Assembly: GCA_023518375.1 (NCBI GenBank)
Contig: CP068450.1
Coordinates: 372,001-436,000, forward strand
Direction: 5' to 3'
Length of the DNA: 64,000 nucleotides
DNA from: Candidatus Hepatincola sp. Av
GTDB lineage: Bacteria > Pseudomonadota > Alphaproteobacteria > WRAU01 > Hepatincolaceae
In this document: positions 28,538-37,286 of the stretch, piece after piece
How positions within the stretch are numbered: position 1 is the first letter of the stretch
Layout of the letters: each line of letters opens with the position of its first letter
The notes under the pieces: generated by a model
Told to the model about the DNA's origin: nothing
Databases searched by the model: none
The model's input: the letters and a program-made list of their open reading frames with translations, nothing else
Made by a program: the position numbers and the translations under genes

Positions 28538-29290
28538 CTAGATCTTATTAAAACCTTGCTTTTTTAAAAAAGGAGCAACTTCAGGGTAATAAATTTTACT
28601 ACAAACTTTAGTAATTATTTTAGTCCAAGAAGTGCCTTCTGGAAGGTTTCTTTTAGCAATATAAGGTTTGGTAATTACATCATCATATTCATATAAAGCA
28701 TCTTTAATAATTTTTTCATTGTATTTACCATTTAAGCAAAAGCCATCAAGGGGCATTTTAGGTTTTACATCTGGTAATTCACTATCAGGATAGCCTAAAC
28801 AAAGCCCTACTAAAGGAACTGTTAAAGGTGGTAAGTTTAATAATTCTGCCATTTTTTCAGGATGATTACGCACAGCCCCAATTGCACAAGTATATAATCC
28901 TTGTGCTTCGGCAAGAAAAACTGCAATTCCCAAAGCTATACCAATATCTACTGAACCAGAAAGTAAAGATTCAGCACTATCAGTAGCTTTAATAGTAGCA
29001 CCTTGTTTTTCACAGGCTAACTTGGCCTTATTAAAATCCATAACAAATACTAAAAAGGAAGAACAATCTTTAACGTGTTGTTGTTCGGAACATAATTTAG
29101 CTACCTCAAGGCGTAATTCAGGTTCTGTAATATTTAAAACAGTCATTAGTTGCCCATTAAAAGCGGTAGGACCTTGATTCATAGACCTAATAATTAAATC
29201 TAACTTACTAGCTTCAATAGGAGTATTTTTTTTAAAAGAACGAACACTACGGTGTTGTAACATAGTGTGTAAAATATCTGGTTTATTCAT
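28538..29290 (-). CDS. Nitroreductase-family flavoprotein
   Basis: 250 residues. LQHRSVRSFKK at the N-terminus is the FMN-phosphate binding motif of the family; PTAFNGQLMTVLNI near residue 42 and SVDIGIALGIAVFLAEAQGLYTCAIGAVRNHPE near 112 (read as two blocks) follow the family pattern, as does LVGLCLGYPD near 160. Enzymes of this type reduce quinones, nitroaromatics or flavins with NAD(P)H; the real substrate is unknown. The right copy of the inverted repeat lies about 100 bp upstream of its start. Confidence 0.85.
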   Translation of the reverse strand: MNKPDILHTMLQHRSVRSFKKNTPIEASKLDLIIRSMNQGPTAFNGQLMTVLNITEPELRLEVAKLCSEQQHVKDCSSFLVFVMDFNKAKLACEKQGATIKATDSAESLLSGSVDIGIALGIAVFLAEAQGLYTCAIGAVRNHPEKMAELLNLPPLTVPLVGLCLGYPDSELPDVKPKMPLDGFCLNGKYNEKIIKDALYEYDDVITKPYIAKRNLPEGTSWTKIITKVCSKIYYPEVAPFLKKQGFNKI

Positions 29291-29387
29291 AGTTTACCTG
29301 TAATATATTAATACTTTAATAATTCTATTATACTATTAATTCCTAAGAAACAATCACTTAAATTACATTATTTAATAGGTAATGAAT

Positions 29388-29497
29388 ATATTTTTTAAGT
29401 ATATTGTTATAAAATAATTAATTTTTTAAAACTTACTAATTGTTAAAAGCATATATAATATAACCTTTTAAGTTAAAAGTTATAATTATTAAATTTA
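29388..29497 (-). repeat. Inverted repeat, right copy
   Basis: Reverse complement of the block at 26454-26566. Relative to the gene that follows it (nitroreductase, minus strand) it has the same orientation as the left copy has to its own downstream gene, so the pair could be a duplicated leader or promoter region rather than element ends. Confidence 0.85.
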
Positions 29498-29530
29498 CTG
29501 CTCTTAGCAGTTCTTTTTGTAGGGTTTTGT
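29497..29530 (+). terminator. Terminator-like hairpin facing right
   Basis: ACTGCT-CTT-AGCAGT is followed by TCTTTTTG on the plus strand. No plus-strand gene is close upstream; it adjoins the right copy of the inverted repeat and might end antisense or readthrough transcripts. Confidence 0.4.
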
Positions 29531-29584
29531 TTGGGCTACCCTAAAGGTGAATTAACAAATGTACAGCATTAACAACTATAAAAC

Positions 29585-29610
29585 CTAAAATGCCCCTTGA
29601 GGGTTTTTAG
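29585..29610 (-). terminator. Probable terminator of the PTS gene
   Basis: On the minus strand CTAAAA-ACCCTCAAGGGGCA-TTTTAG forms a nested hairpin, followed by GTTTTATAG, about 180 bp past the PTS stop codon. The T run is interrupted, so this is a moderate call. Confidence 0.45.
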
Positions 29611-29791
29611 TTAAAGAAAGCAAAGAATTTTACTAATATAAACATAATATAAAAAACTCTAAATAGATCTTCAATAAACAAATAAACCTACTACTTTAAT
29701 ATAAATTATAAATAACTGTATTTTACTTATCTCCTAAAAGGAGCATTCTCTATTAAATCTATTAATTATTATGTAAAATTCACTAAGATAC

Positions 29792-31195
29792 TTACTTTCG
29801 TAATTTTTCCATAGCCGTAGCAAGGAATTCAACATCAGTACCTATGACAATTTGTAGGGAATTATCTAATTTAATAACTCCTTTTGCCCCCAGTAGTTTT
29901 ATTTTTTGTTCATCAATTTGGTTAATATCTGCTAATTTTAAACGAAGGCGAGATACACAATTCTCTAATACTAAAATATTTTCTTTGCCTCCTAAGGCAG
30001 CCATATACTGGATAGCTTTTTCATCATAAGAAGAGGGCATAGCATTAATAATGGTAGATTCATCTAAGCTATCATCTTCTCGTCCTGGAGTTTTTAAGTT
30101 GAATAGTTTAATTAAACTGTAAAAAACAACATAATAAATCACAAAATAAATAGGACCTAAAATAAAAATTAACCAAGGTTTAGTAGAAATTCCCCATGAT
30201 AGTAACATATCTATCATACCCCCAGAAAAACTAAAGCCTGCTTTATAGCCCACTAAATATGTAATAACATAACTACTTCCCATTAAAATGGCATGCACTC
30301 CATATAATAATGGAGCCGCAAATAAAATAGGGAATTCAATAGGTTCTGTTACCCCAGTTAACATGGAGGTTAAAGCCGCTGATAGTAAAATTCCTAAAGC
30401 TATAGCTTTTTTTTCTTTTTTAGCACAATGGTACATAGCTAAAGCCGCAGCAGGTAAACCAAAAACCATTACAGGGAAAAAGCCTGCCATAAAAATACCG
30501 GCACTAGGGTCTCTGGCAAAAAAACGGTTTAGATCGCCCGTAACTACTGTACCATCAATACTTGTGTAATTTCCTAATACAAAATAAGCAATAGCTTCTG
30601 TAATATGTTGTAAGCCAGTTGGTAATAAAATACGGTTACTAAGCCCATAAACAAATAAACCAAAAGCACCGGAATTCAAAATCCAATTACTAAGTTCTTT
30701 AATCCCTGTATTAATAATTGGCCAAATATAACCAAAAATTGTAGCTAATACAATAGCACTAAGCCCTGATACAATAGGAACAAAGCGTCGTCCTCCAAAA
30801 AAAGCTAAATAAACAGGTAATTTAACAGTATGAAATTTATTGTAAAGAACTCCAGCCGTAATACCAGCTATAATTCCACCTAAAGTACCCATATTATTAT
30901 CTTTACTTAAAGTTAACATAGCTCCCTGCATTACTAAAAAAACAATCGCTCCTGAAATACCTGCTGAAACGTGTTTATCTGTTGCTAAACCTCCTGCAAT
31001 ACCTATAGCAAATAACAAACCTAAATTCTCAAATATGGCTCCTCCGGCTTTAGCTAAAAAGGGAAGATCCAATAAATCTGGCTGCCCTAAACGCAGTAAT
31101 AAACCAGCAGCTGGTAAAACGGCAATAGGCAACCATAAGGCTCTACCTATTAACTGAAGATAATCAAAAAATTTATACAAGTATTTTTTATTCAT
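29792..31195 (-). CDS. nagE: PTS EIICB permease, GlcNAc/glucose type
   Basis: Takes up and phosphorylates a sugar in the inner membrane. 467 residues: EIIC with about ten hydrophobic segments (1-360) and EIIB at the C-terminus with the phosphorylated Cys in ENCVSRLRL near residue 413. There is no EIIA domain, so one must come from elsewhere. DPSAGIFMAGFFPVMVFGLPAAALAMYH (read in parts) and GVTEPIEFPILFAAPLLYGVHA resemble NagE (N-acetylglucosamine) more than PtsG, so GlcNAc is the better guess; glucose is possible. It stands alone, 304 bp from its right neighbour. Confidence 0.82.
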   Translation of the reverse strand: MNKKYLYKFFDYLQLIGRALWLPIAVLPAAGLLLRLGQPDLLDLPFLAKAGGAIFENLGLLFAIGIAGGLATDKHVSAGISGAIVFLVMQGAMLTLSKDNNMGTLGGIIAGITAGVLYNKFHTVKLPVYLAFFGGRRFVPIVSGLSAIVLATIFGYIWPIINTGIKELSNWILNSGAFGLFVYGLSNRILLPTGLQHITEAIAYFVLGNYTSIDGTVVTGDLNRFFARDPSAGIFMAGFFPVMVFGLPAAALAMYHCAKKEKKAIALGILLSAALTSMLTGVTEPIEFPILFAAPLLYGVHAILMGSSYVITYLVGYKAGFSFSGGMIDMLLSWGISTKPWLIFILGPIYFVIYYVVFYSLIKLFNLKTPGREDDSLDESTIINAMPSSYDEKAIQYMAALGGKENILVLENCVSRLRLKLADINQIDEQKIKLLGAKGVIKLDNSLQIVIGTDVEFLATAMEKLRK

Positions 31196-31499
31196 AATAG
31201 GAACTCCAAGATATGTTTAACTAAATATAAAACAAATAAAAAACATAATTTAATAGACAATATACTGTTAGGAAAAAAAATAAATAAAGTTATTTTATAG
31301 TTTATATTATTTTCATCTAAACAATGTTACTATTTGTTTTATTTTGCAATATATTGAATAACATTATCATCATTATAACTTAGAGTTTCTTTACTTGTAA
31401 AGTAACTTTACCCATTAATGTTAAAATTTTCAAAAAAAATAATAGAAAACATATATACTTATTATAAGTAATTTTTAATTTAATAACACAAGGTTCACC
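31196..31499. other. Divergent AT-rich spacer
   Basis: About 304 bases between the PTS gene and a small membrane protein gene; must hold both promoters. I see no clear promoter boxes or operator. Confidence 0.35.
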
Positions 31500-31682
31500 A
31501 TGGAAGATACCACTGCAATTTTAAAATCTATTCAAAGAACAGTTCGTTTTATTGCTATAGGAGTAGGAATTATTCTACTAATTAACATTGGCATTATGTT
31601 TTATTCTTACCACACACTAGGTAAAGTAAATAATGTAGTAGATTTTATGAGTGGCGGATTTTTTAAAAAACTTCGCTATTAG
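31500..31682 (+). CDS. Small single-span membrane protein
   Basis: 60 residues with one transmembrane helix (about 18-38, IAIGVGIILLINIGIMFYSY), a short amphipathic N-terminus and a basic C-terminal tail. An AAGG site lies 9 bp before the ATG. Function unknown; the length and composition suggest a real small protein but there is little else to support it. Confidence 0.45.
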   Translation: MEDTTAILKSIQRTVRFIAIGVGIILLINIGIMFYSYHTLGKVNNVVDFMSGGFFKKLRY

Positions 31683-31859
31683 TTCGCTATTAAAATTTAT
31701 GCAAATTTTAAATCCCAATATCTATAAAAATTAAATAGTTTTTATATTTATAGTAAAAAGTTTTGATAAAAAACTAGAGTTAATTAACCATTTTTACGCT
31801 ATTATAAGAAAATAGAGTATATTATTTATTACAATTTTTATAATAAGAAATTCCACATA

Positions 31860-32669
31860 ATGAATTTTACAACCAATAATTTTTTATCTTCAGAATTTTT
31901 TTTACAACCAACCATTAGTGTTGCTATCAATTTACTAGGTAAAGAGCTTTATTTACATGGCAAAAGTGGTATTATTACAGAAGTTGAATCTTATAGAGCT
32001 GCAGAGCCGTCTTCCCATTCTTACAAAGGTATAACACCTCGTAATAAACCAATGTTTGAAGAGGGCGGTACAATGTATGTTTATAGTATTCACCAATGCT
32101 TATGTATGAACTTATCTGCCAATAAAAAAGGTATAGGTGATGCCGTTTTAATAAGGGGCTTATGGGATTATAAAAAACAAGAACTATACGATGGTCCTGG
32201 AAAATTATGTAAATATTTAAATGTTCACAAAAACCATAATTTTTTAACTTTAGGAACCCAAGATTTTTATATAAAAACAGTAAATTCACAAAAACTTACA
32301 GAAATTCCTTATAATATGAATACAAAAAGAAAGCAATTTTTAGGAAATTTTATTTTTACTAATTCTCATACTAATAATACTCTACAAAACAATAAGGAAA
32401 CTTCTACTTTGCAGGATTATCCTTATACTGTTAGTAGTAATGCTAAGGATACAAATTATAAAAGTAGCCAAATGCAACCTATAATAAAAAGTACAAAAAT
32501 AAAAGTAAGCACAGAAAAAGGTATTTTACCATACCAACAAAATATAAACCAAGAGCTTTATTACTATAAAACTCCTAGAATAGGATTAAACCAAAACAAG
32601 GCGGATCATCAAAGTTTAGAGCGTTTTGTTTTAGCTGAATTTTCTACTAAAACCATAAAATTAACTTAA
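31860..32669 (+). CDS. mpg: 3-methyladenine DNA glycosylase (AAG/Mpg family) with insertion
   Basis: Removes alkylated purines from DNA in base excision repair. 269 residues; family members are usually about 200. The core is clear: IITEVESYRAAEPSSHSYKG near 38 with the catalytic Glu, TPRNKPMFEEGGTMYVYSIHQCLCMNL split over 59-85, VLIRGL near 96 and DGPGKLCKYL near 111. After residue 165 comes about 65 residues of Asn/Ser/Lys-rich sequence without family resemblance, before the expected PRIGL near 239 and LERFVLAE. The C-terminal PWRF-type motif is altered to LERF. Confidence 0.85.
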   Translation: MNFTTNNFLSSEFFLQPTISVAINLLGKELYLHGKSGIITEVESYRAAEPSSHSYKGITPRNKPMFEEGGTMYVYSIHQCLCMNLSANKKGIGDAVLIRGLWDYKKQELYDGPGKLCKYLNVHKNHNFLTLGTQDFYIKTVNSQKLTEIPYNMNTKRKQFLGNFIFTNSHTNNTLQNNKETSTLQDYPYTVSSNAKDTNYKSSQMQPIIKSTKIKVSTEKGILPYQQNINQELYYYKTPRIGLNQNKADHQSLERFVLAEFSTKTIKLT

Positions 32670-32681
32670 AAGTTAAGTAGC

Positions 32682-33266
32682 TTAAAAGTTAAGTAATATA
32701 TATGAATCTAAAACTCCTGATATATCAATATCTTGCAGTAACCATGAAAAATCTTGGCGAACAAAAACTAAAACTACAGGTTTGTTACTTTGCTTTACAG
32801 TTAATTTCACTGTAAACTCGTTAAACCCTGTAAAACCTATACTTTGCACCATATCAAAATTATACTTTTTATCTTCTTTAGGTTGTGTAGATTTAGGTAT
32901 AATTGGAATTTTATAACCATTTAACGCTTCTAAAGGATTATGAAACTCACCATATTGGATAATCTCACTTAAGCCAGCAGGAGTTAAAATACATTCCACT
33001 AAACCATTAATAATAGTAGAAGATGCTGTAATACTTATAATAGCTAAAGGATTGTACTTATTCTTTTTAAGATTATTTTTCATGGCATTATTTACTTGGG
33101 ATCGTACCGAAGCCCTTATTGCTGGAAAGTTCATATGCTGCTGTAACGTCTGTTTATCTCCTACTTGTAAGGCATTAACAAAATTATATATAGAAATATA
33201 AGGGGAAGCTAAATAAGCTAATCCTAAAATTAGCAATAAAGCTAATGTAATAAAAACTTTCTTCAT
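32682..33266 (-). CDS. DUF2939 family protein
   Basis: 194 residues with one N-terminal hydrophobic segment (5-24) that acts as anchor or signal. SPYISIYNFVNALQVGDKQTLQQHMNFPAIRASVRSQV (residues 21-58, read in blocks) is the pattern of the DUF2939 family, whose members face the periplasm and have no known role. It converges with mpg, 12 bp apart. Confidence 0.7.
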   Translation of the reverse strand: MKKVFITLALLLILGLAYLASPYISIYNFVNALQVGDKQTLQQHMNFPAIRASVRSQVNNAMKNNLKKNKYNPLAIISITASSTIINGLVECILTPAGLSEIIQYGEFHNPLEALNGYKIPIIPKSTQPKEDKKYNFDMVQSIGFTGFNEFTVKLTVKQSNKPVVLVFVRQDFSWLLQDIDISGVLDSYILLNF

Positions 33267-33398
33267 GTTAATTTATACAAAAATATTTAATTTTAATATA
33301 TTATTTTATTCAAATGTAGATTCAAAACCTTAAATAACATAATTAATTAAAAAATAAAAGAAAAATTAACAGTTAAAATCCAAGCCCTTATTTTATAA

Positions 33399-33435
33399 TA
33401 AAAAAAAGCATGTAATTACAAAATAACTACATGCT
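33399..33435 (-). terminator. Terminator of the ald-NSS transcript
   Basis: On the minus strand AGCATGTA pairs with TACATGCT around a 13-base loop and is followed by eight T. It lies about 115 bp past the stop of the transporter gene. Confidence 0.75.
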
Positions 33436-33551
33436 AAGAATTTTACAATAATGATATTGAAGTATTTATAATAACTGATAAAAGTTACTTTTTTCTTAAC
33501 AAAAATATATTATTATTAAAATTATTAAAAATTATCATAAATAAAGTTATT

Positions 33552-34904
33552 TTAAATAGCAATAATAGAGCTTATAAAAATAATAATAATAATAATAGGA
33601 ATAGCATAGCGTAACCATAGAATCCAGAAATTTTTCAATTTAAAAGGCAAAGTATGGTTATTAGTAATTTCAGCAAGAGCCTCATCTTTAATTACATATC
33701 CTACAAAAATAGCCGATAGTAACGCTGTACTAATAAATAAAACATTAGCACTTACATAATCAAATAAATCAAAAATATTTTTACCAAATATAATTATATT
33801 AGAAAAAGATGAATAAGATAAAGCACTTGGAATATTACCTAAAATAAAAATTACCGCTAAGGTAATAGTGGTTGCTGCCTTTCTACTAAGATTAGTTTTT
33901 TCAATTAGTGATGTAATAATTACTTCATAAATACTTAAAGAACTAGTTAAAGCAGCTATTAATAATAAACTAAAGAAACAAAACGCAAAAATAGTACCAC
34001 CCACCATAGAAGAAAAAACAATAGGTAATACTTTAAATACTAAACTAGGTCCTGAATCCGGTGCTAAACCAAAGGCAAAAATAGAAGGGAAAATCATAAA
34101 GCCAGCTAAAAAAGCAATTAAAGTATTCACCACAGCACTAGTGGAAGCTGTAACCACAATATTTTCTTTTTTGTGTAAGTAAGATGCTAAAGTAATCATT
34201 ACCCCAAAACCAATGCTTAAAGCAAAAAATACTTGCCCTAATGCAGCTAATATGGCACTAATACCAATTTTAGAAAAATCAGGCGTTAAATAAAATTTAA
34301 CTCCTAACCAAGCATTTGGTAAAGTAACACTTCTGAAAATTACTAAAATTAATAACAATAAAAGTAAGGGCATTAAAAACTTCATGGCATTTTCAATACC
34401 TTGAATAATTCCCTTAGCTAAAATATAATAATTTATTAACACAAAGCAAAAAGTATAAAATATTACTCCTCTGGTATTGCCGATAGAACTCTCAAAAAAG
34501 TTTGATGATACTTCTTTAGTAATTAAAGAGTCTAAAGGTAAATGCCCCTCACCAATATTTACAATGTAACTTAATACCCAACCACCAAGTACCATATAAT
34601 AAGCTAAAATCCCAAAGGCTCCTAAACAACCCATGTATCCAACAATCTGCCACCATTTAGAAATATTTTTACCTTTAAAGGAGTCAATGTTATTTTGGTG
34701 CAACCTTCTTCCAATTACACTTTCTGCCATAATTAAAGGCACACCTAATAAGAATATACAAATTAAAAATAATACTAAAAAAGCTCCACCGCCATATTCA
34801 CCAACTAAATAGGGGAACCTCCAAGTACTACCAAAACCTACAGTTGCTCCGGCAACCGTCATGATATATGCGAAACGGCTAGACCAGTTTTCTCTTTTTT
34901 CCAT
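33552..34904 (-). CDS. Sodium-dependent NSS-family amino acid transporter
   Basis: 450 residues, about 11-12 helices, neurotransmitter:sodium symporter (LeuT-fold) family. The N-terminal signature reads AGATVGFGSTWRFPYLVGEYGGGAF over two blocks near residue 18; the usual GLGNxWRFP has Asn where Ser stands here, a position that coordinates sodium in LeuT, so ion binding may differ. The gene is 53 bp downstream of alanine dehydrogenase and probably co-transcribed, which makes alanine (or a similar small neutral amino acid) the likely substrate. Ribosome site AAGGAG precedes the ATG. Confidence 0.88.
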   Translation of the reverse strand: MEKRENWSSRFAYIMTVAGATVGFGSTWRFPYLVGEYGGGAFLVLFLICIFLLGVPLIMAESVIGRRLHQNNIDSFKGKNISKWWQIVGYMGCLGAFGILAYYMVLGGWVLSYIVNIGEGHLPLDSLITKEVSSNFFESSIGNTRGVIFYTFCFVLINYYILAKGIIQGIENAMKFLMPLLLLLLILVIFRSVTLPNAWLGVKFYLTPDFSKIGISAILAALGQVFFALSIGFGVMITLASYLHKKENIVVTASTSAVVNTLIAFLAGFMIFPSIFAFGLAPDSGPSLVFKVLPIVFSSMVGGTIFAFCFFSLLLIAALTSSLSIYEVIITSLIEKTNLSRKAATTITLAVIFILGNIPSALSYSSFSNIIIFGKNIFDLFDYVSANVLFISTALLSAIFVGYVIKDEALAEITNNHTLPFKLKNFWILWLRYAIPIIIIIIFISSIIAI

Positions 34905-34957
34905 AATTAACTCCTTGCTTTTTGTTGCTATTCATAATTATGAATATATAAGTAATT

Positions 34958-36079
34958 TTATTTAGTAAACAAAGATGTTACATTTAAACATTCTTGCCCT
35001 ATTGAATCTGCTAAATGAGCATGAGCAATTTTTCCCTGATACACATTCAAACCATTTAATAAATGTTGGTTTTCAGTAAAAGCACTATGAACCCCTTTAT
35101 TAGCTAATTCTAAAATAAAAGGTAATGTAGCGTTATTAAGGGCAAAAGAAGAAGTTTTTGCGGTACCACCGGGCATATTAGCAACACAATAATGAATAAT
35201 GCCATCAACCTCAAAAGTAGGATCTTCATAAGTTGTAGGTTTTGATGTAACAAAGCAACCACCTTGATCTATTGCTACATCTACCAATACTGTACCTTTT
35301 TCCATTAAACTAAGCATTTGCCTACTAATTAATTTAGGAGCCACTGCTCCTGGAATTAATACAGCTCCAATTACAAGATCAGCCTTAGCAATACTAAGTT
35401 CAAGGTTATGTTTAGAAGAATACATAGTAGTAATTTTATTACCAAATAGTTCATCTAACTGTTGTAAACGAACAAGGTTTGTATCTAATACAGTTACTTT
35501 AGCACCTATACCTACCGCAGTCATTAAAGCATTGGTACCAACTACTCCAGCACCAATAATAGTAACATGCCCTTGAGGAACTCCAGGAACGCCATTTAAT
35601 AACACACCTTTACCTTTGTTATTATGTTTTAATAAAAAATAACTACCACTAAGGACAGATAACCTTCCTGCAACTTCACTCATAGGAGTTAATAAGGGTA
35701 AAGTATTGTGCTTAGATGTAACAGTTTCATAAGCAATAGCTGTAGCCTTAGATTCTTGTAATAACTTTGTTTGAATTGGTAAAGCCGCTAAATGCAAATA
35801 TGCAAAAATAGTATGTTTTTCAGTTAATAATTTGCATTCTTTTTCAGTTGGTTCTTTAACCTTAATTAACAACTCGGCACTTTTAAATAACTCTTCTACA
35901 CTGTCAACAATAATAGCACCAGATTTTTTATACTCAGCATTAGTAATTCCTATTCCTAAGCCTAAACCTGTTTCAACATATACTTTATGCCCATGTTTAA
36001 CCAATTCATAAACACTAGAGGGTACTAAGCCTGCCCTGTATTCATTGTTTTTTGTTTCTTTTATAACACCAATTTTCAT
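34958..36079 (-). CDS. ald: Alanine dehydrogenase
   Basis: Oxidises L-alanine to pyruvate and ammonia with NAD. About 373 residues from the ATG at 36079, which I prefer because GAGGAG lies 5 bp upstream and the protein then begins MKIGVIKETKNNEYR like the family; an ATG at 36109 would add ten residues. Key segments: TIFAYLHLA near 90, the NAD-binding GHVTIIGAGVVGTNA near 170, LDTNLVRL, DVAIDQGGC near 268 and ALNNATLPF near 306. The pyruvate can feed the PDH complex encoded at 52-59 kb. Confidence 0.94.
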   Translation of the reverse strand: MKIGVIKETKNNEYRAGLVPSSVYELVKHGHKVYVETGLGLGIGITNAEYKKSGAIIVDSVEELFKSAELLIKVKEPTEKECKLLTEKHTIFAYLHLAALPIQTKLLQESKATAIAYETVTSKHNTLPLLTPMSEVAGRLSVLSGSYFLLKHNNKGKGVLLNGVPGVPQGHVTIIGAGVVGTNALMTAVGIGAKVTVLDTNLVRLQQLDELFGNKITTMYSSKHNLELSIAKADLVIGAVLIPGAVAPKLISRQMLSLMEKGTVLVDVAIDQGGCFVTSKPTTYEDPTFEVDGIIHYCVANMPGGTAKTSSFALNNATLPFILELANKGVHSAFTENQHLLNGLNVYQGKIAHAHLADSIGQECLNVTSLFTK

Positions 36080-36109
36080 TATTCTCCTCATTGTTATCAC
36101 TAAACTCAC

Positions 36110-36962
36110 ATTTTATAGCACCCAGCTAACAGTTGTCAATGCTATTGTTAATCTACCTATAAGAAAGGTAGTTTTTGATAACAAGTTAACTATAGGATAC
36201 TAGCCAAAGAACCTATGAAAAGCTAATAAAATAGTAAGATAAATAATAACAAAACTTATTTTCTATAATAAAAACTAATAGTAAAAAACAATATAGTAAA
36301 CATAATAAAATAATGAACTTAAAAGAATCTAAGTAAGAAAAAAGAAAATAAAGCAACTAATAAAGAAGATTCATTTGTTAGATTTTGTTATATAACAACA
36401 TAAATATAACACATAAATTATAAAGAGCAACAAGAAACTACCTTATTGAAAATAATAATAACAACTCTTATAAGGAGCAAGGATATAATGGCAAAATTTA
36501 TAAGAAGAAATAGTGCATAGGATATTAAAGCTAAGCATAAGGAAAATCCTAAATAGCAGAATACAGTTTCCTTTTTTGCCATTTAATTTATTTAAGTTTA
36601 AAATCTTTAAATAAGTAATAAATATGCATTGCTTTACACCGCTTACATTCATTTTCTAGCTTAGCAGAAAAGCAACATAGTTATCTTTGCTATTAATTCT
36701 TTCCCATTTTGCCATTATACTTTTTCCGCTACTGTTTTTTTTATGAATTATGAAAATGCACTTTAATTCCTAAATTAATTTAATCTTTATTAAACATAAT
36801 AATTTATTTGCAAAGATTGACAAAAAATAGTTTAAGAAAAGAAAAGAAGATTAATAGCAAAGGCTACATTCTTAAACAATCTTAATAAAAATATTAACTT
36901 TGTTTAGAAAATATTTTATTGGAGCCATTTAGGGATAATTGGCAAATAATACACTGCAAACA
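36110..36962. other. Long AT-rich spacer with repeated motif
   Basis: About 850 bases with no gene I can support. A motif built on TATAATGGCAAAAT occurs forward at 36484-36498 and in reverse at about 36704-36717, with a further reverse copy of ATGGCAAAA near 36578-36586, giving an inverted arrangement about 230 bp across. The same motif recurs at 45066-45080 in another spacer. Confidence 0.5.
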
Positions 36963-37196
36963 TTAAAAATGAGATTTTGCTAAAGAAAAAGTAATTAAGC
37001 CACGAATTTCATCAGTAGCACTTAAAATTACCTGTACTTTGTCTCCTAGCTTGTATAATTTCTTTTTAGCTCTGTTTTTAATAGTGTGGTTTATGGCATC
37101 AAACATCACATAAGAATTGCTAACGCTGCGGATAGGCACTAATCTAACAATAAAAAAACCATCTTGAAGGAGAGGGTAGCAACTACTACTCTTCAA
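36963..37196 (-). pseudogene. rnr: RNase R C-terminal remnant
   Basis: A 77-codon frame whose last ~63 residues resemble the final S1 domain of RNase R: FFIVRLVPIRSVSNSYVMFDA, then NHTIKNRAKKKLYKLGDKVQVIL and LITFSL, each in the right order. The catalytic RNB domain and everything else (over 600 residues) is missing; ppiD lies directly upstream. The frame has only a TTG start and its first codons lie in a strong terminator hairpin, so translation is unlikely. I read it as the tail of a deleted gene. A free-standing S1 protein is the alternative. Confidence 0.65.
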
Positions 37197-37206
37197 GATG
37201 GTTTTT
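37150..37206 (-). terminator. Terminator of ppiD
   Basis: A perfect 16 bp inverted repeat: AAAAACCATCTTGAAG at 37154-37169 and its complement at 37191-37206, loop of 21 bases, with a T run on the minus strand. It stands 80 bp past the ppiD stop and could also work on the plus strand. Confidence 0.85.
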
Positions 37207-37286
37207 GTAATATATATATATTAATTAAGGCAAATATTTTAAATTATATATTTATATACTATAATTAAAATTAAACTATTAATAAA

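Noticed and set aside
36443-36652. 69-codon frame on the minus strand
   Set aside because: Low-complexity Leu/Ile/Lys/Cys composition expected of AT-rich noncoding DNA, no ribosome site, and it lies in the spacer with inverted TATAATGGCAAAAT motifs.
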